This document shows positions 1-13,549 of a DNA stretch of 64,000 nucleotides, one piece after another. Numbering within the stretch: the first letter of the stretch is position 1; every line of letters starts with the position of its first letter. The notes under the pieces are model-generated. The model saw nothing but the letters and a program-made list of their open reading frames with translations, made no database searches and had not been told where the DNA came from. The DNA is from Castor canadensis (lineage: Eukaryota; Chordata; Mammalia; Rodentia; Castoridae), in the NCBI RefSeq assembly GCF_047511655.1, contig NC_133392.1:98403042-98467041 (forward strand), read 5' to 3'. The position numbers and the translations under genes are program-made.

Positions 1-2540
1 AACATCCTTTCATGATAAAAGCTCTGATGAAACTAGAAATAGAAGGAATGTACCTCAATATAATAAAGGCTGTATATGACAAACTTATAGCCAACATTAT
101 ACTTAATGGGGAAAAACTGAAACCATTTCCCCCTAAAGTCAGAAATGAGATAAAAGTGCCCACTCTCCCCATTCTTACTCAACATAGTCTTGGAATTCCT
201 AGCCAGAGCAATAAGATAGGAAGGAGAAATAAAAGGAATACAAATTGGTAAGGAAGAAGTCAAACTATTCCTATTCACAGATGACATGATCTTATACCTA
301 AAAGACCTGAAAAACTCCACCAAAAAACTCAACATAAGCTGCTTCAGCAAAATAGCAGGATACAAAATCAATTTACAAAAATCAGTAGCCTTTCTATATG
401 CCAACAATGAACAGATTGAGAAAGAATATAGGAAAACAATTCCATTTACAATAGCCTTAGAAAAATCAAATACCTGGGATTAAGCTTAACAAAGGATGTG
501 AATGACTTCTACAAGAAAAAACTATAAAACCACTGAAGAAAGAAACAAAGAAGACTACAGAAAATGAGATCTCCCATGCTCATGGACTGGTAGAATTAAC
601 ATAGTAAAAATGGCTATACTACCAAAAACAATCTACATGTTTAATGCAATTCCCATCAAAAGCCCAAGGACATTCATCACAGAGATTGAAAAATCAACCC
701 TCAAGTTCATTTGGAAGCACAAAAGACTGCCAATAGCCAAGGCAATACTCAGCAAAAAAAAAGCAATGCTGGAGGTATCACAGTACTCGACTTCAAACTA
801 TAATACAGAACCATAGTAGTAAAAACAGCATGGTATTGGCACAAAAATAGATATGAAGACCAGTGGAACAGAATAGAAGACCCGGATATAAATCTATGCA
901 ACTAAGTCCACCTAATTTTTGACAAAGGCACCAAAAATACACATTGCAAAGACAGCCTCTTCAACAAATATTGCTGGGAAAACTGGATTTATGCCTGCAG
1001 AAATCTGAAAATAGATTCATGTTCATCACCCAGTACCAGTATCAGCTCAAAGTAGATCAAGGACCTTAATATAAGACCTGAAACCTTGAAGCTAACACAG
1101 GAAAAAGCAGGAATACACTGGAAGCAATAGACATAGGCAATGACTTCCTCAGTAGAACTCAATTGGCTCAGCAACTAAGAGAAAAGTTTGACAGATGGGA
1201 GTACATGAAATCAAGAAGCTTCTGCACAACAAAAGAAATGGTTTCTAAATTGAAGAGGCTATGCACAGAATGGGAGAAAATCTTTGCCAGCTATATATCA
1301 GACAAGGAACTGATAACCAAAATATACAGGGAGCTCAAAAAAATAAACTACCCAAAAATCATTGACCCAATGAAGAAATGGGCAACTGAACTAAACAGAG
1401 CCTTTTCAAAGAAAGAAGTCCAGACAGCTAAAAAACACATGAAAAAATTCCACCAATCTGGGACCACAAAGGAAATGCAAATCAAAACCACATTAAGATT
1501 CCACTTCACTCCTGTTAGAATAGCTAGCATCAACAACACTTACCACAAATAATGTTGGCAAGGATGTGGGGGAAAAAGGAACCGTCATAGACTGCTGGTG
1601 GGAATATAAGCTTGTACAACCAATATGGAAAACAATATGGAGGCTCCTCAAAAAACTAAAAATAGAACTGCTATGTGATCCAGCAATACTACTCCTAGGG
1701 ATCTACCCTAAAGGAATGCGAGTCAGCTTACAACAAAGGCACCTACACACCCATGTATAACAGCATTATTCACAATAGCTAAGCTATGGAAACAGCCAAG
1801 GTATCTGAGTACTGACCAATAGATTAAGAAAATGTGGTATTTATATACAATGGAATTTTACTGAGCCACAAAGAATGAAATTTTGTCATTCACAGGTAAA
1901 TGGATATAACTGGAGAACATTATCTTAAGTGAAAGTAGCCAGGCTCAGAAGGCAGAAAGTCAGGTGTTCTCTCTGATATGTGGAATACAAATGCAGCAAT
2001 ATTATGAAACACTGGTCACACTAAGAGGAGGTCATGCACAGGAGGGGTAGGGAAACTAAGAACTTGAATATGGTTGATATGCTCTCTCTACAAGAATGAG
2101 TATAGAAATTAAAGGCGATAAACCAATTGGGGTTATAGTACACATAAACATGGAAATATCACAAGGAAACTCCCTGTGTAGCTACCTTTATCTCAAACAT
2201 GCAAAAATGTCATGTTTTTCATTTTATCTTTTTTTCTTCTAATTGGAGAAAAGGAGGGTGCAACAGATGCTGGGGGTGGGGAATTGGCACCAGTGGGAGG
2301 GAGGGAGTGGCAGGGAAAGGGGGTAGGAGGGTGAATACAGTGCAAAAAAATGTGTACACATGCATGTAAATGCAAAAACAATACCTGCTAAAACTATTCC
2401 AGGGATCAGGGAAGAGGGGGTAAAGGAGAGCAGTGGAAGGGGTGAATTCAAGTATGATATATTTGATAACTTGTAAGAACTTTTGTAAATGGCACAATGT
2501 ACCCTCACCCAGCACTACATTAAAGGGGAAAAAATAAAGA
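1..2540 (+). mobile_element. L1 LINE, decayed 3' part (end of ORF2 plus 3' UTR), cut by the window start
   Basis: Translated pieces in shifting frames match the second half of L1 ORF2. They include the reverse transcriptase core [20 protein letters not shown] (near 268-327, FTDD where L1 normally has FADD), then [20 protein letters not shown] near 610-670, and the C-terminal region near 1163-1980. Stops and frameshifts break the frame in several places, so it is dead. A G-rich 3' UTR (about 2250-2440) and an A-rich end (about 2523-2538) follow, as in rodent L1s. Confidence 0.9.
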
Positions 2541-4837
2541 CAACATTAAGCCATCATGCTGTTTTTGAACAAGGTTAACTTTTTCAAGTAGCTTACATTT
2601 CTCTTCAATTAGTCCAGAAAGCTTTATAATAAGCTTTTTTTTCTCTTCTCACATAAAGTCAGCTTTTCACTGATGGAAAAGTTCTACACACACACACATA
2701 CACACAAATTGATAGAATAGAAAAAAGTCTAGTATAGCAACCCATATCAACAATTCCCATGGAAAATCATAGGGCTTGGTCTCAGTTCTTGAGGGTTGTC
2801 ACAACCCTACAAAATTCCTTTAGGACCAACCAGCCCCAAGTATGGCTTGAAGGCTGCTGTGGCTGTTGCTAAGGCCTGTCAAACATTCAAAGTTCTGCAG
2901 CAACCCGAACGCTTCCTGCTTCACCTCTGGCCTGGAGCAGACCACTGTGGATCTGGCTGGGGGGTGAGGGGTGGGGGTGGGGCAAGAGGTTGGCTAACAC
3001 GCAGTTCACTCCATCCACAGGAGAGAAGACTTGGCCCCTTTCTTAAGCTTTACATGATATCTGCCAGATCTTGGCCTGGAGGTCCCATTGTCTTATATAA
3101 AATGGATAGACTTCCCAGATGACCTAAAGCTCATCTAGGCATCCTCATAGAGCCTAAGAAAAGTATTCTTTTTTGAGGAGGAAGCAGAGCTCCCATTGTT
3201 TATTACTGAATCCAGACTTAGATTTCATTGTAGAGAAGCAACAATTTATTCACACATAACACACCAGTCTTAATTTCTGTTGTGTCACAACACAGTTGCT
3301 CTGCTTTGGTCAGACTGGTTCCATTGGTACTTTCTGAAGATGCTGAACATCCCTTTTCCTTATTCTACACAGAAAGATGTTTTATTCTTGACTTTGTCAT
3401 AATGTTATGGTGAGGCCCAAATGAGATAATGTGGCTAAATGTTTTTGGAAGTTGTAAATATATGGTAATGTTCTAATTTCTGCTTGGGAAGATATCAAGG
3501 GAAGAGTTGATAGTGACAGTACTTCTCCTCTGTTGAACTCAGGTACCTTTTTAAGCTACTCAATGTGATTCTTGTTCTCATTGGCATTCTTTTTCTCCTC
3601 CCTCATGATGTCCTTCAGGAAAAAGAGGAATGTGGATAAATGGATCCCAACAGACATGTCCTGGCATTTCAGGGAGGGTCAGGGTATAATGATGCCATTC
3701 TGCAAAGGCAGCCTGTGTGAAGAAAAAGGAAAAGAAACCAAATGATGTGGATTCTAAAATTACAAAAGACATTTATTTTCAGTTTATGAAAGGAAAATGT
3801 AGTTTGAATGCAAAGCTGATTAAATTGGATCAAAAAATTAGAATTAAATACAAAAATAATGCATGTGGTTATGGTTTCAATTTTTATATATCTTGGCTAG
3901 TTGAAAGTGATGGCTCCCAGAACAAGCATAACTCAGCTTGTTTCTGCTTACAGAGTGTTTTTCACTATCATATATGTTGCTAACATTTCTTCCATTATGT
4001 ATGTTGTATAGCAGAGTTACAGTTATTGAGGGAATAACTTGAAATTTTGATTCATATGTTCCTGGAATCTTAACAACAAATGTTGCATTAACATCGAATC
4101 TTTTTTCAGTTTGTTTTGCCAAAATTAAGCTCATCTGTAGTAGATACTGTTTTAACTAGTGAAAGAAATATTTTATGAACATACCACAAGTTATGGCTAT
4201 GAACTAATGAGATCAGAATCTAGTTTTGCTTTATGGCATCAGCCTCATTACTTCGCTGTTACATTTCAGACCCAAGGGCATCTGTTGCTGTTCCATTTGC
4301 TGCCTGCCCTGCCTACACAGGTACCTGCTCCTTAACTAGGAAAGTCTTAATCTAATTCATATTCTTATTCCTGGACTAATGGAATCAATGCAGATGAAGG
4401 TGAAGTCGTTTATTCTAAACATGGGGAAGTGGTGCTGTGATTCTTATCTCCATGTGAAGCTTGCTGTCTCACTTTAGAGGACTCACAGATTTGTTTGGGG
4501 TGTCTGCAGTCATGGGGTCAGCCAGGGGAATCCATCCCCATTCTCCCTCATTCTTCCTCTGCTGAGCGTAAGATGCAGCTCTGTGCTAGAGTTTGGGGGA
4601 CACCATCAGCAATAGAGAACACTGTCTTAGGGGTCATTAAATAAGGTCACAGCTGTAAACACATTACATAGTGCCTGTCTGGCACAGAGCAAAAGGTCAG
4701 TGTTTTGTTCTTTGCTGAGAGGGATTCTTGTGTGTAACCTGCAGTCAGTCCAGGGCCTGATCACTCTTTAAAGAGTTTGTTTTGCTGCTCCTGGACTCCC
4801 ATTCCCTTCAGTTTTCAGCAATGATTTTAATTAATTT
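2541..4837. other. Gene-free flank with short MIR scraps
   Basis: I see no splice-bounded coding segment here. A short CA-rich run lies at 2690-2706. Pieces near 3405-3470 and 4655-4700 resemble the 3' end of MIR. The rest is unrecognised unique sequence. Confidence 0.5.
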
Positions 4838-5153
4838 ATTTTGCTGTACTGGTGTTTAAACTCAGGGCTTTGTACTTGCTAGGCAGGCTCTCTACCACTT
4901 GAGCCTGCCCTTTTGCTTTAGTTATTTTTTGACTAGGGACTCACATTTTTTGCTCAGACTCGTCTGGACTGCAATTCTATTTACCTCTCCTACACAGCTG
5001 GTGTTTCAGGTGTGCACCACCATGTGTGGTTTATTTGTTGAGATGGGGAGATGGTCTCACTAACTTCTTGCCTGTCTTAGTCTCCAACTGTGATCTCCTG
5101 ATCTTTGCCCCCTAAATAGCTGGGTTTACAGATATGAACCACTGTGCCCAGCC
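4838..5153 (-). mobile_element. Trimeric SINE (B1-like + B1-like + ID), minus strand
   Basis: Read on the plus strand, the element shows the reversed ID part (aactcagggctttgtacttg, with ctaccacttgagcc), then two reversed B1-like units ending in the B1 head (cactgtgcccagcc). It is diverged, about 316 bp. Confidence 0.85.
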
Positions 5154-5754
5154 TTGAACAGCGTTTTTGGTTAACAGTTTCTTTGCACATTCTTTTAACA
5201 CTATCCAATAGTTTCAGTCTATAAGCTTTCTTGCCTCAGTCTAGCCTCACTCTTGAACCCCAGACATCTGGATAGTGTTTCAGCACTTCAAGATAGTAGA
5301 TACTGCATTTTCAGGAGAAGACATCTTTCCTCCACCCTAGTTAGAACTTTTTAAGTTTCAAATAAAAACCCAAGTCTAACAAATGTAAACTAAGAGGGGA
5401 ACTTGCTGGAGAGATATTAAGATCTCCCCTATAATCTTGGCAGTAAGGGAGTCTGGAGTGAGCCTCATCAGGGACTATAATGTTGCCTGGATGTCCTCCC
5501 TGTGTACTCTCTTCATCCTTCCTGGGAACAGCTTTCTCACATGGCTGGTAGCTGCAGAGGTTTGCAATCTGTTCTTGAATTCCAGTTCTAAAAGTCTTGT
5601 GGAGGAATTGATTAACCTAAGGTGCACATAAGATGCTCACTGTAAGGACCTCTGGTGGGGTACCTGTTGGGGATCCTTCTACAGAAGGGAGGGATCACAG
5701 GAAACAGGCAGTCCCTTACTACTTTCTACCAATGTGCTATTCAGTGGGTGGCCC

Positions 5755-5865
5755 TGCTACAGCATCACCCTGGAACTCCCTAGAAAGGGCATCAGGCCCT
5801 ACCTCAGACCCACAAGGTCAGAATTAGCATTTTAACAAGATCCCCAGGCAATTTGATGTACTGGA
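5755..5865 (-). mobile_element. MER5A-like DNA transposon relic
   Basis: The sequence carries the MER5 order: a CATCACCTGG-like block, then ATTAGCATTTTAACAAGATC and CCCAGGCAATTTGATG. It is a nonautonomous hAT (Charlie) relic with no coding capacity. Its orientation is uncertain. Confidence 0.6.
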
Positions 5866-6129
5866 AAGGAGAAGCCTGATCTATTACACTATCCTAAATA
5901 CTCAATTTTTATCTCCTACAAAGAGACTGTAAAAGATTATCAACACTCACTGTAAAGCAGCCACTGAGTAGCACATTGTATGGGTTAATCGACTCGTTAG
6001 CATTATTACTGACTTCTATTCAGACCTTTTAAGACCATGTACCACTCTTTCTTTTTTTCCCTTCACTTTTTCAAAATGTAATAAATGCTTAAAACAGTCA
6101 TGTAATTAGCATTTACTGTATGTGATACA

Positions 6130-6570
6130 TGCAAATTCTTTGACATTCTTCTTACCAAAGAATGGAGCCTACACTTCCCTCCCCTTAAAAGTGGGTTGGC
6201 CTTAGTGACTTAATTCTATTAAATAGAATGTAACAGAATAATACTGTGTGGTTTCAGAGACTATAAAAGGCCATAAAAGGTGATGCAGCATCTGCTTTGC
6301 TCTTTCTTAGGACACTGGGTCTTGGAACCCAGACACCATCCCCTGAGGAAGTTCAAACCATATGAAGAAGCCATGCTTGTGTATTCTGGAGGACAGCCCA
6401 CCCCCGATCCCAGACAAATGCCAACATTAATTTCCAGAGATATGAGAAAAACCCCCAGGTGAGACCCACCTAGTTGATTCCCAGAACCATGAAAAGGTGA
6501 TAATTAGGAAAAAATTGCTAGTTTAGGGTAGTTATTATGTAGCAATAGTTGCTGAAACACTGTTAATGTC
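6130..6570 (+). mobile_element. Old ERVL/MaLR-type LTR
   Basis: The pattern 'cctccccttaaaagtgggtt ... ggccttagtgactt ... gaatgtaacagaa', then a GCCATGC-containing block, 'caggtgagacccacctag' and a tail ending 'tagcaatagttgctgaaac', follows the layout of old mammalian MLT-type LTRs. No internal proviral sequence was seen beside it. Confidence 0.6.
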
Positions 6571-7359
6571 TTACCCACTCTAGTAGTAGAGACTTTTGAG
6601 GGATGCAAAAACTGATTCTACAAAGACCCTCATGAGAAAACTACCTAGCAGAAACTGACAAAGTGCCATTTAAAATTAGATGATAGGAACATTAAAGACA
6701 AACTTCCATGTTAGTTGCTACATAGGTAGGTTATTAATGCTTTATTTACCATCGTAGAGAATACACTAAGAAGGAAGTAACAGTTGAGTCATTATTTGAA
6801 GACAATGAGATCACATTTCCTATTTATCTCCCTCTCCACTTTCTACCACTGTTCTTTCAAAATGACATTTTTTAGTCTTCCTTTTCTTCTAGCTCCCTTC
6901 TTTCTGTTATCATAAGGCTTGCTTTATAATCTGAAAATTAAATGGGGTGGGGGCAACATAACCACTTCACCTTCCTTCTCTATCTCCTATAAATTTGCCT
7001 CTGTTTTCTCCCTTCCCACTCCTATCCCCATTCTTTTAGACTTGCAGTTGGAGTTGGATATCCTTCCACTTTGAGTATCCCATCCCTTCTTTTGGGATCT
7101 TGCTGATATCATCCCTCATCTCTTCCTTCCATTTGTTTTTGAGTTAGAAAGCTTTCCTTACATTTTATAAAATGTTCAATCATCCTCATCTTAAACATTT
7201 TTCTCAAAATCATATGTTCTTTTCTAAATGCTTCACAGATCTCTTGTCTACTTGTTATGCAGCTATTCTGAATGAGTGGGTTCCACTTGCTGATTTGGCT
7301 TTCCTGTGTTGCCCTCACTGTGAACCCTTTGTCATCTGGCTTCTGCTCCCACCTCTTAT

Positions 7360-7860
7360 CTGAAGCTGTTCTCTTCATTGGTGTTAGTGACCTCATTACC
7401 AAATCCAATGGAAATGTCTCTCCCTACATCCTTATAATTCTTTATCATCTCTCCTTAATAAATACCAGTTTTAGCACTGCTTCTGCCTGCCTTATGACTG
7501 CCCCCTTCCCCATGTTTCTGTCCTGAACTGCTCCTTTTCAGCCTCTTGAGTGCTTCTCTTAGCAGCCCTCCAACCCCCGCACATACACAGGTGTTCTGCA
7601 GAGTTCCTTCCCAGATGTTTCAAACTGCACACCCCCATCTGCATCTCTAGTGTTACCTCTACATTGTTGGCAGCTAAATTTCTGTCTCCAAGTATCTCTC
7701 CTGAATGCCTTTCTATCTGAAAAGCTCCCCCTCTCTAGCTGAAAGGCCCTAGAAATCTCAACTCAACATACCCCAAACTGAGCCTACCATCTTTTCTCTC
7801 ATTTCCCAGATCTTCCTTCTTTTTTTTTTTTCTGTTTTCTATTCCAACTCCTCTCTGAGT
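7360..7860 (+). mobile_element. L2 LINE relic
   Basis: A pyrimidine-rich stretch ends in a block like 'ctcaactcaacataccccaa', close to the 3' L2 pattern (aaactcaacatgtccaaaac). It has strongly decayed and has no usable frame. Confidence 0.5.
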
Positions 7861-9441
7861 GATCACAGAGTTTGCAGGATTGGGTCTCATGTAATGCCCA
7901 CCCCAGGGCATCCCCTGCCGCAGAGACTTGCCAACACTAGCCTGGTTGATACATGGCTGCTCAACGCCTATCTGCCGGTCACAGAGACCTACACTGAAAC
8001 TCAGCCACCAGGTGGTTGCTGCCTGTGTTCTCCAATTGGGCCATCAGCCATGTCGCCATTGTATCACGGAATGGGCAGAAATTGGTCCTCACTGGAGTGT
8101 TGTGGGTATGGACTTGCACTCTCTGATTTAAACCTCGCATGAGCATTACCTGTAGACTCACAGAAACCATGCTCACCATCAGAACATTGTGCTCAGCACT
8201 GAGTCTGATCCAGGAACTCATTTTACAGCACAAGTGTGAACTATCAGACCTGGCCAAGAATTTCTCCTTTACAGTGAATGTGGAGTTAAGCTTTGTCAGT
8301 ATAGAAAGCTGGAGGAACATTGCAGGAGGAAGGAGCTATTCTTTTTGCTTTGGGTGGCCTCTTCTTGTAGAGTGTGTGTATGCACGAGTATGTGGTTTCT
8401 TCAGTGCCCAGTGACTGGCAGCACAGAGCACCTTTCTGTGCACTGCCTTTTATAGAGCTACTAGCCAAGCATCTGCCTACCTCAGGGAACCTGGCTCCAG
8501 CGGCTTTTCAGTGAAGGTAAATGGGGGCACATTGCTGTGAAAGCCTTTCCCCAGAACATCTTTCAGTGAGTTCTGAGACACAGCTCCCATCTGAGGATAG
8601 CTGTCCTTAGTACCCCAGAAAGTAGCTTTCCAGAAAGTTCCCCTGGCATGACACCTTACTGAACTTCTTTGCCATCCATTGAGCCAGATCATGGTCTCTC
8701 CAATCACATCAGGATCTTAGTTCTGAAAGGGGGCAGTGTCCTCAGGATGGGGGCTGCTCCTAATGCCTGCCTTCCATCTGTGTTTTTGAGTTCTCTTTAT
8801 CTCTCACCATCAGGGTCCCCCTTCCTCTAAGGATCCCATGTTCAAATACTGGGTGATTTTTTGGTTTGGTAATTGGACTGTGACTGATGCACATTGCCAT
8901 AGAATCTAGATGGCATTAAGTGGTGAGATTCTTGGAAAGCCTTGTTCCTACCAAAAGAGAAGATTCTTCACCAACTCTCCTGAATTCTGAAAGCATCATA
9001 AAAAGAGCACTGCATTGGAGAAAATGATGGTGACTGAGCTAGCCAAGGCAATGCTAAGACCTGTCATATATGTGGAAAGTCACCCAGCTAGGGCTCACAG
9101 TGCTTTCAAAACTGGGGATCCTTGTGACTCTAGGCACTGCCTCCCTTCTCTCTAGGAATCAAGGAAATGGAAAGATTCAGGCAGCAGGAGAATCCTATTG
9201 TATCCCTTCCAAGAAGGGAGATAGATCAAAAGAGAAATGGGTCAAGGGCAGGTTGGTGTGGGAAATTGTTGAGTGAGCTACAAAAATGTTAGGTTAGCTG
9301 CATAGAATAGAGGGTAAGAACCCGAGCTTTGCAATTCTGTTGCTTTCCAGTCTGATAAATGCACACCAGCAGGAGCAGAGTAATTAAAATTACAAATAGG
9401 AAAATGTACTTTAAAACCAATAAAACCCAGAGGAGTAGTCA
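7861..9441. other. Unrecognised intergenic sequence
   Basis: Short open frames lie here on both strands, but none shows a recognisable domain or a pair of plausible splice sites. The base composition is closer to average than in the neighbouring AT-rich parts. No young repeat was recognised. Confidence 0.4.
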
Positions 9442-9650
9442 AAGCACTGGTGGCTCATGCCTGTAATTCTTGGAGGCTGAGATCAGGAAGATCATGGTTC
9501 AAGGCCAACCTGGGCAAATAGTTTGCCAGACTCCATCTCCAAAATGGAGTGGAGGAGTGGCTCAAGTGTTAGAGCGCTTGCTTTGCAGGCATGATGCCCT
9601 GAGCTCAAATCCTAGTCTTCCTCACCTCCCTCCCCCCACCAAAAAAAAAA
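9442..9650 (+). mobile_element. Dimeric SINE (B1-like + ID)
   Basis: A B1-like head (tggtggctcatgcctgtaat ... aaggccaacctgggcaaata) is followed by an ID/tRNA part with A and B boxes (gtggctcaagtgttagagcg, gagctcaaatcctag) and a C/A-rich tail. Confidence 0.85.
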
Positions 9651-11640
9651 CTAGGAGAGAAAAATGATGCTAAAATAAGAGAAAACAACTGAAAAGAACT
9701 TAAAACACTTTCAAAAGATTGAAAAACAAAACCAGAAGTTCAGAAATTAAAGGGTATAACCAGGGAAGAATGTGACAAAGGAATTAAAAATCCAGATGTT
9801 AAAATCAGCTTAGAATTTCAAAGATACAGTTGTGAAAAAAGCTACAGTGAAAAAGGAAACAAAAATCTTTTAAAGTGAAAAACAATAGGGGGGAAATTAA
9901 ATGAAATATAAAGAGTAAGCAGGTAGCTGAAACATTTTAAAGACAGATTTAGAATATGTTAAGACTAGTCAAAGGGATATAACATTCTCTAAGTGCTAAA
10001 CATTAGAGAACAAAGCAAGCTAAAAATAAATACGGAAGACAAGACATGAACAATTTAAAACACGAGAACAAACATTTTTCTAAAAAGCAAATCACCTGCT
10101 TTGTAAAGACACCTCTGGCTTTTGTTACTATTATTTTCCAGATTCTAAAGTAGCCACAAATTCTATTAGATTGTCTCTATACCTTTTATTCTCAAGGTCA
10201 AGTCCTTTGGGAAGTACCCCTCAGGGTTCCTTTAGACCAAAGCCAAAGGTAGCAAGCAGTTCAAAATGTTTTGCTTCTTTAGTTCCTCTTTCTGCAAAGG
10301 CTCCTGTCTCCCGGACTGTGTGGGTTTTAGTTTCTTGCCTTGAGGAGTTGGACCTGGAAATGGGCTGGAATGACATGGCCCTGTCATCTGCCTTGGCTCT
10401 CTGAGTCCCGTGGGCAAGTACTTCACTGCTAGGAGGCCCAGGGAAAGCACTTCATATTTAATGCCTGTGTATGTAGCTCCCAGCGCTGAAGTTGTTATGG
10501 ACCCTCTTTCCCTCCCCTCAACCTGCTGGCTGCATTTCAGACAATAATACTGTTTTGTGGTATTTTGGGCCCTAGATAGAAAGTCAGGGGTTTTCAAACT
10601 ATCTGGCCTACCACCTTCAATAAGAAACACATTTCATATTGTGACTCAGTACCTATCTCTATGACTGAAAAAGACATTTTAGTAAAATAAAATCCTCTTT
10701 AATAGCATGTACTTTGTTATTTTGTCTTCCTCTGTACTTTGTATCATAGAGCTGTCTCAGATGGGAGGTAGATCAATGCTGTCTAAAACCATTTTGCTTT
10801 CACCCACACTAAGAAATACATTTTACATTGTGTCCCAATGCACATATATGTGTATGCATCTATATAATGAAAAGGAAATTTTACAAAACAGTGCTGACTT
10901 TTCATACAGTATCCATTTTAATTTTCTACTATGCTGTATTATAGTTCTGTTTATGGCTTCTATTTGCATCCTACCAGACTCAATGTGAGCTCGGAGAACC
11001 ACAGGCAAGGAAAGTGCCCAACAGGGAGGAAGAATGATCACAAACACCTTTGTACTAACAATACCTCTTACTGCTTTCTTTGCTGTGCTAATCTGCACAT
11101 TGCATCCCAGTAACTCCAACATTCATGAGTTATAAATGCCTTCTATGTGAATAACCCAGCTTTTATCTCTAAGGTGCTTGCAATAGGGGACCAGGAGCCA
11201 GGACCCTGGTGAAGAGAGTTCCAACCAAGTTTCTAGAAGATGTCATTCAATTGAGAGCATCTATTTGTCACAATTTTTTTGAAATTGACAGCAAACCCAG
11301 AACAAATATTATTAAATTTAAATAAAGTAGAATTTATTGATATAACTGAATGTTCAGGAGAGATTTGTCTTCAGGCTCAACTTGATCCAGGACTCAATAA
11401 TGTGCTAAGATCCATCTCTTAGCTCTGCTTCCTCTAAGATGGCTGTAGTGTCAAGGTAGCACCCTTATCATAGCACATATGGTTCCAGCACTCCCAAGCC
11501 CTAAAGTATGATGAGCTTCCCTGCCTAGGGTCATGCTTCTGTCCCTGGGCTACTTGTTGCATCTGGGGAGATGATACACCCATGGGGTTAAGCCAGTTGG
11601 AGATGACTTCTGGAGTTTTGTGTAGAGTGAATGCCCCCAA
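9651..11640. other. Intergenic sequence with a pair of diverged related blocks
   Basis: The segment 9670-10090 is A-rich and unrecognised. Two related blocks, 10622-10690 and 10811-10890, share the order 'aagaaa(c/t)acattt...ttgtg...' and may be one old repeat family. No gene was supported. Confidence 0.35.
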
Positions 11641-13200
11641 ACCACTTGGTTAACACTGGAGTCATTTGTTTTCTAAAGAAAATATGGGGAACTGTGACCT
11701 GGAAGGTAGGAAAGTAGACACTGGTCTGCCAATGACAAGTGTTTACTCTGTTGAGCCTCAAAAGCAGTGTGGAGATGGGGAGAGTTGTGGGAAAGGTTTG
11801 TCAATAAGTGGAGTCATGGGAGAGAAGCAGCACGAGTGAGACTGTAGCCACCGGTGTCACCAGGACACACTTCTGAGCAGTGAAGAATGAGATGAGGGCT
11901 GATAAGGCAGACCAGGAGTTCTGAAGTCCAGGCTATAGAATGAGGACTAAATCTAGCAGCTAGTCAAAATTCAGGGGAATTTTGGGTAGAAAATGGACAT
12001 GTTAGGAGGCTGACTTTGTACTGGGGGCAGAAAGCAATCCTAGAAGATCATGTTGGTCCAGCAAGAGTTAAATGACAGAGTAGCAATGTGTGTGGAAATA
12101 GGAGTGGACTTGGTTAGAAAAATCCTTGCTTCTTACTTCAGAAAATTTTCCATTCTGTTGACTTATGCTAAAGAGAGAGAGGGGGCCTTTAATATTTAAT
12201 TGGCTTCAAACAAAGATTAAACAATTCCCTAAAGCTTTACTTTTCAAAAAGGAAGAAACCACCTGTTGGGAAAACAAACTTATGGTTATGTAACTCATTA
12301 CACAAGTCTTTCCCATCAAATGATTAAATTACTTTGCAGCAAATGAGATGGCACGAAAACATTTCAAACACACCACATGGGCTCCTAAAACCTCCCTAGA
12401 GCCTTCTGGTTAGAATCTCAGGACCTATAGGAACTCAGTTCCAACCATGTTGTGTTAGCCTTTACATGTGCACTACTAGATGTGGGTGGACAGAAACTTC
12501 TTTAAGTGATGTATTTCTCCTTTCTGTTCTCCCTCTTTATCCCAAACACTTGGATCCAAGCCCTGTGACAGGTGCTGGAGATAGGGAGCTGAACCTCAGC
12601 TAGACCTGAACCCAAGGACACTTTGGTCTAGTGTGGGACATGAAACTTTCAATAAGTATGGCTATTGACATCTGTGGAGTGTGCGGTGGAAGTAGAGATC
12701 CCCTGGAATGCTTCCTCAGAGGCAACACTGCATTACTGAGTCTTTAAAGACAGTAGCTAAAAAAGGTGGTCAGGAGGAACAAAAGTCACTGGAAGGTATG
12801 TATCTGGAAGATGGATGTCTGAGCATGGAGAGTGGCATAGCAACTTTGACCTTGTGGATGTCTACAGAAATACATAGGCATTTGTTTTGGAGGACTCTCA
12901 GAGCTCTTGGATTCAGGCAGTTGGCTCTATCTCTGCCCATACTGGGACTGAGTCATTTAGTAAAAGTCAGTATATAGATTCATAGTTCATGTGAGCTTTT
13001 CACATATTTCAATGGAGAGCCATAGAAACAATAGGAGGAACCCTAGTTTTCAGGAATCATTGGAGGGAACACAGCTGAGAAGGAGTAGAAGATGGGCCTT
13101 ATGAGAGGTGCTGGCTCAATTAAAGAATACAGTGACTACCCTGCTTTCTGCTGGCAGTGACTGGTTTTGGAGTGGAATCAACTCAGAGAAGTAAGGCTCC
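11641..13200 (-). mobile_element. Diffuse L2 LINE relics
   Basis: Fragments such as 'gccctgtgacaggtgctgga' (12550-12665) and the purine-rich block around 13000-13110 read as the reverse complement of the L2 3' region. The copies are very old and their boundaries are not clear. Confidence 0.4.
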
Positions 13201-13316
13201 ATTTGTGCCCTTGTTTGTGTCATTCTTCATTGGATGTAAAAGAATCATCAGCTCAACAGCTTTGATACCTGCTTAATGAGGAAGCCCATTTGGAGAGACA
13301 GAATAAACTGCACATA

Positions 13317-13372
13317 CGTACACGTACACACACCTGCAGGCACTCACACATCCACACTCACACAATTGGCAT
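13317..13372. repeat. CA-rich low-complexity tract
   Basis: The stretch is made of impure CA/CAT/CAC repeats (cacatacgtacacgtacaca and following). It is a degraded microsatellite. Confidence 0.7.
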
Positions 13373-13549
13373 GAATGACCACTCATCTGTGGTAAAAGAC
13401 ATCTGCAAATAAGGATGTAGGTTTATTTTCACTAAAACAAGGCAAACGAGATCTGTTTATTTCTACATTTGAGCCACTTGCTGCTTACAGTTATGTTGGG
13501 AGTAAGGGCTCATCTTGTAGAAATTGAAACATTGATACTTAATGTAGTT

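Noticed and set aside
1163..1552. A 129-codon open frame as a cellular gene
   Set aside because: Its sequence is L1 ORF2 (SKLKRLCTEWEKIFASYISD-like), part of a dead LINE.
2796..3122. A 108-codon open frame as a gene
   Set aside because: It has no recognisable domain, is low in complexity (Gly/Arg run from G-rich DNA), and has no clear promoter or splice context.
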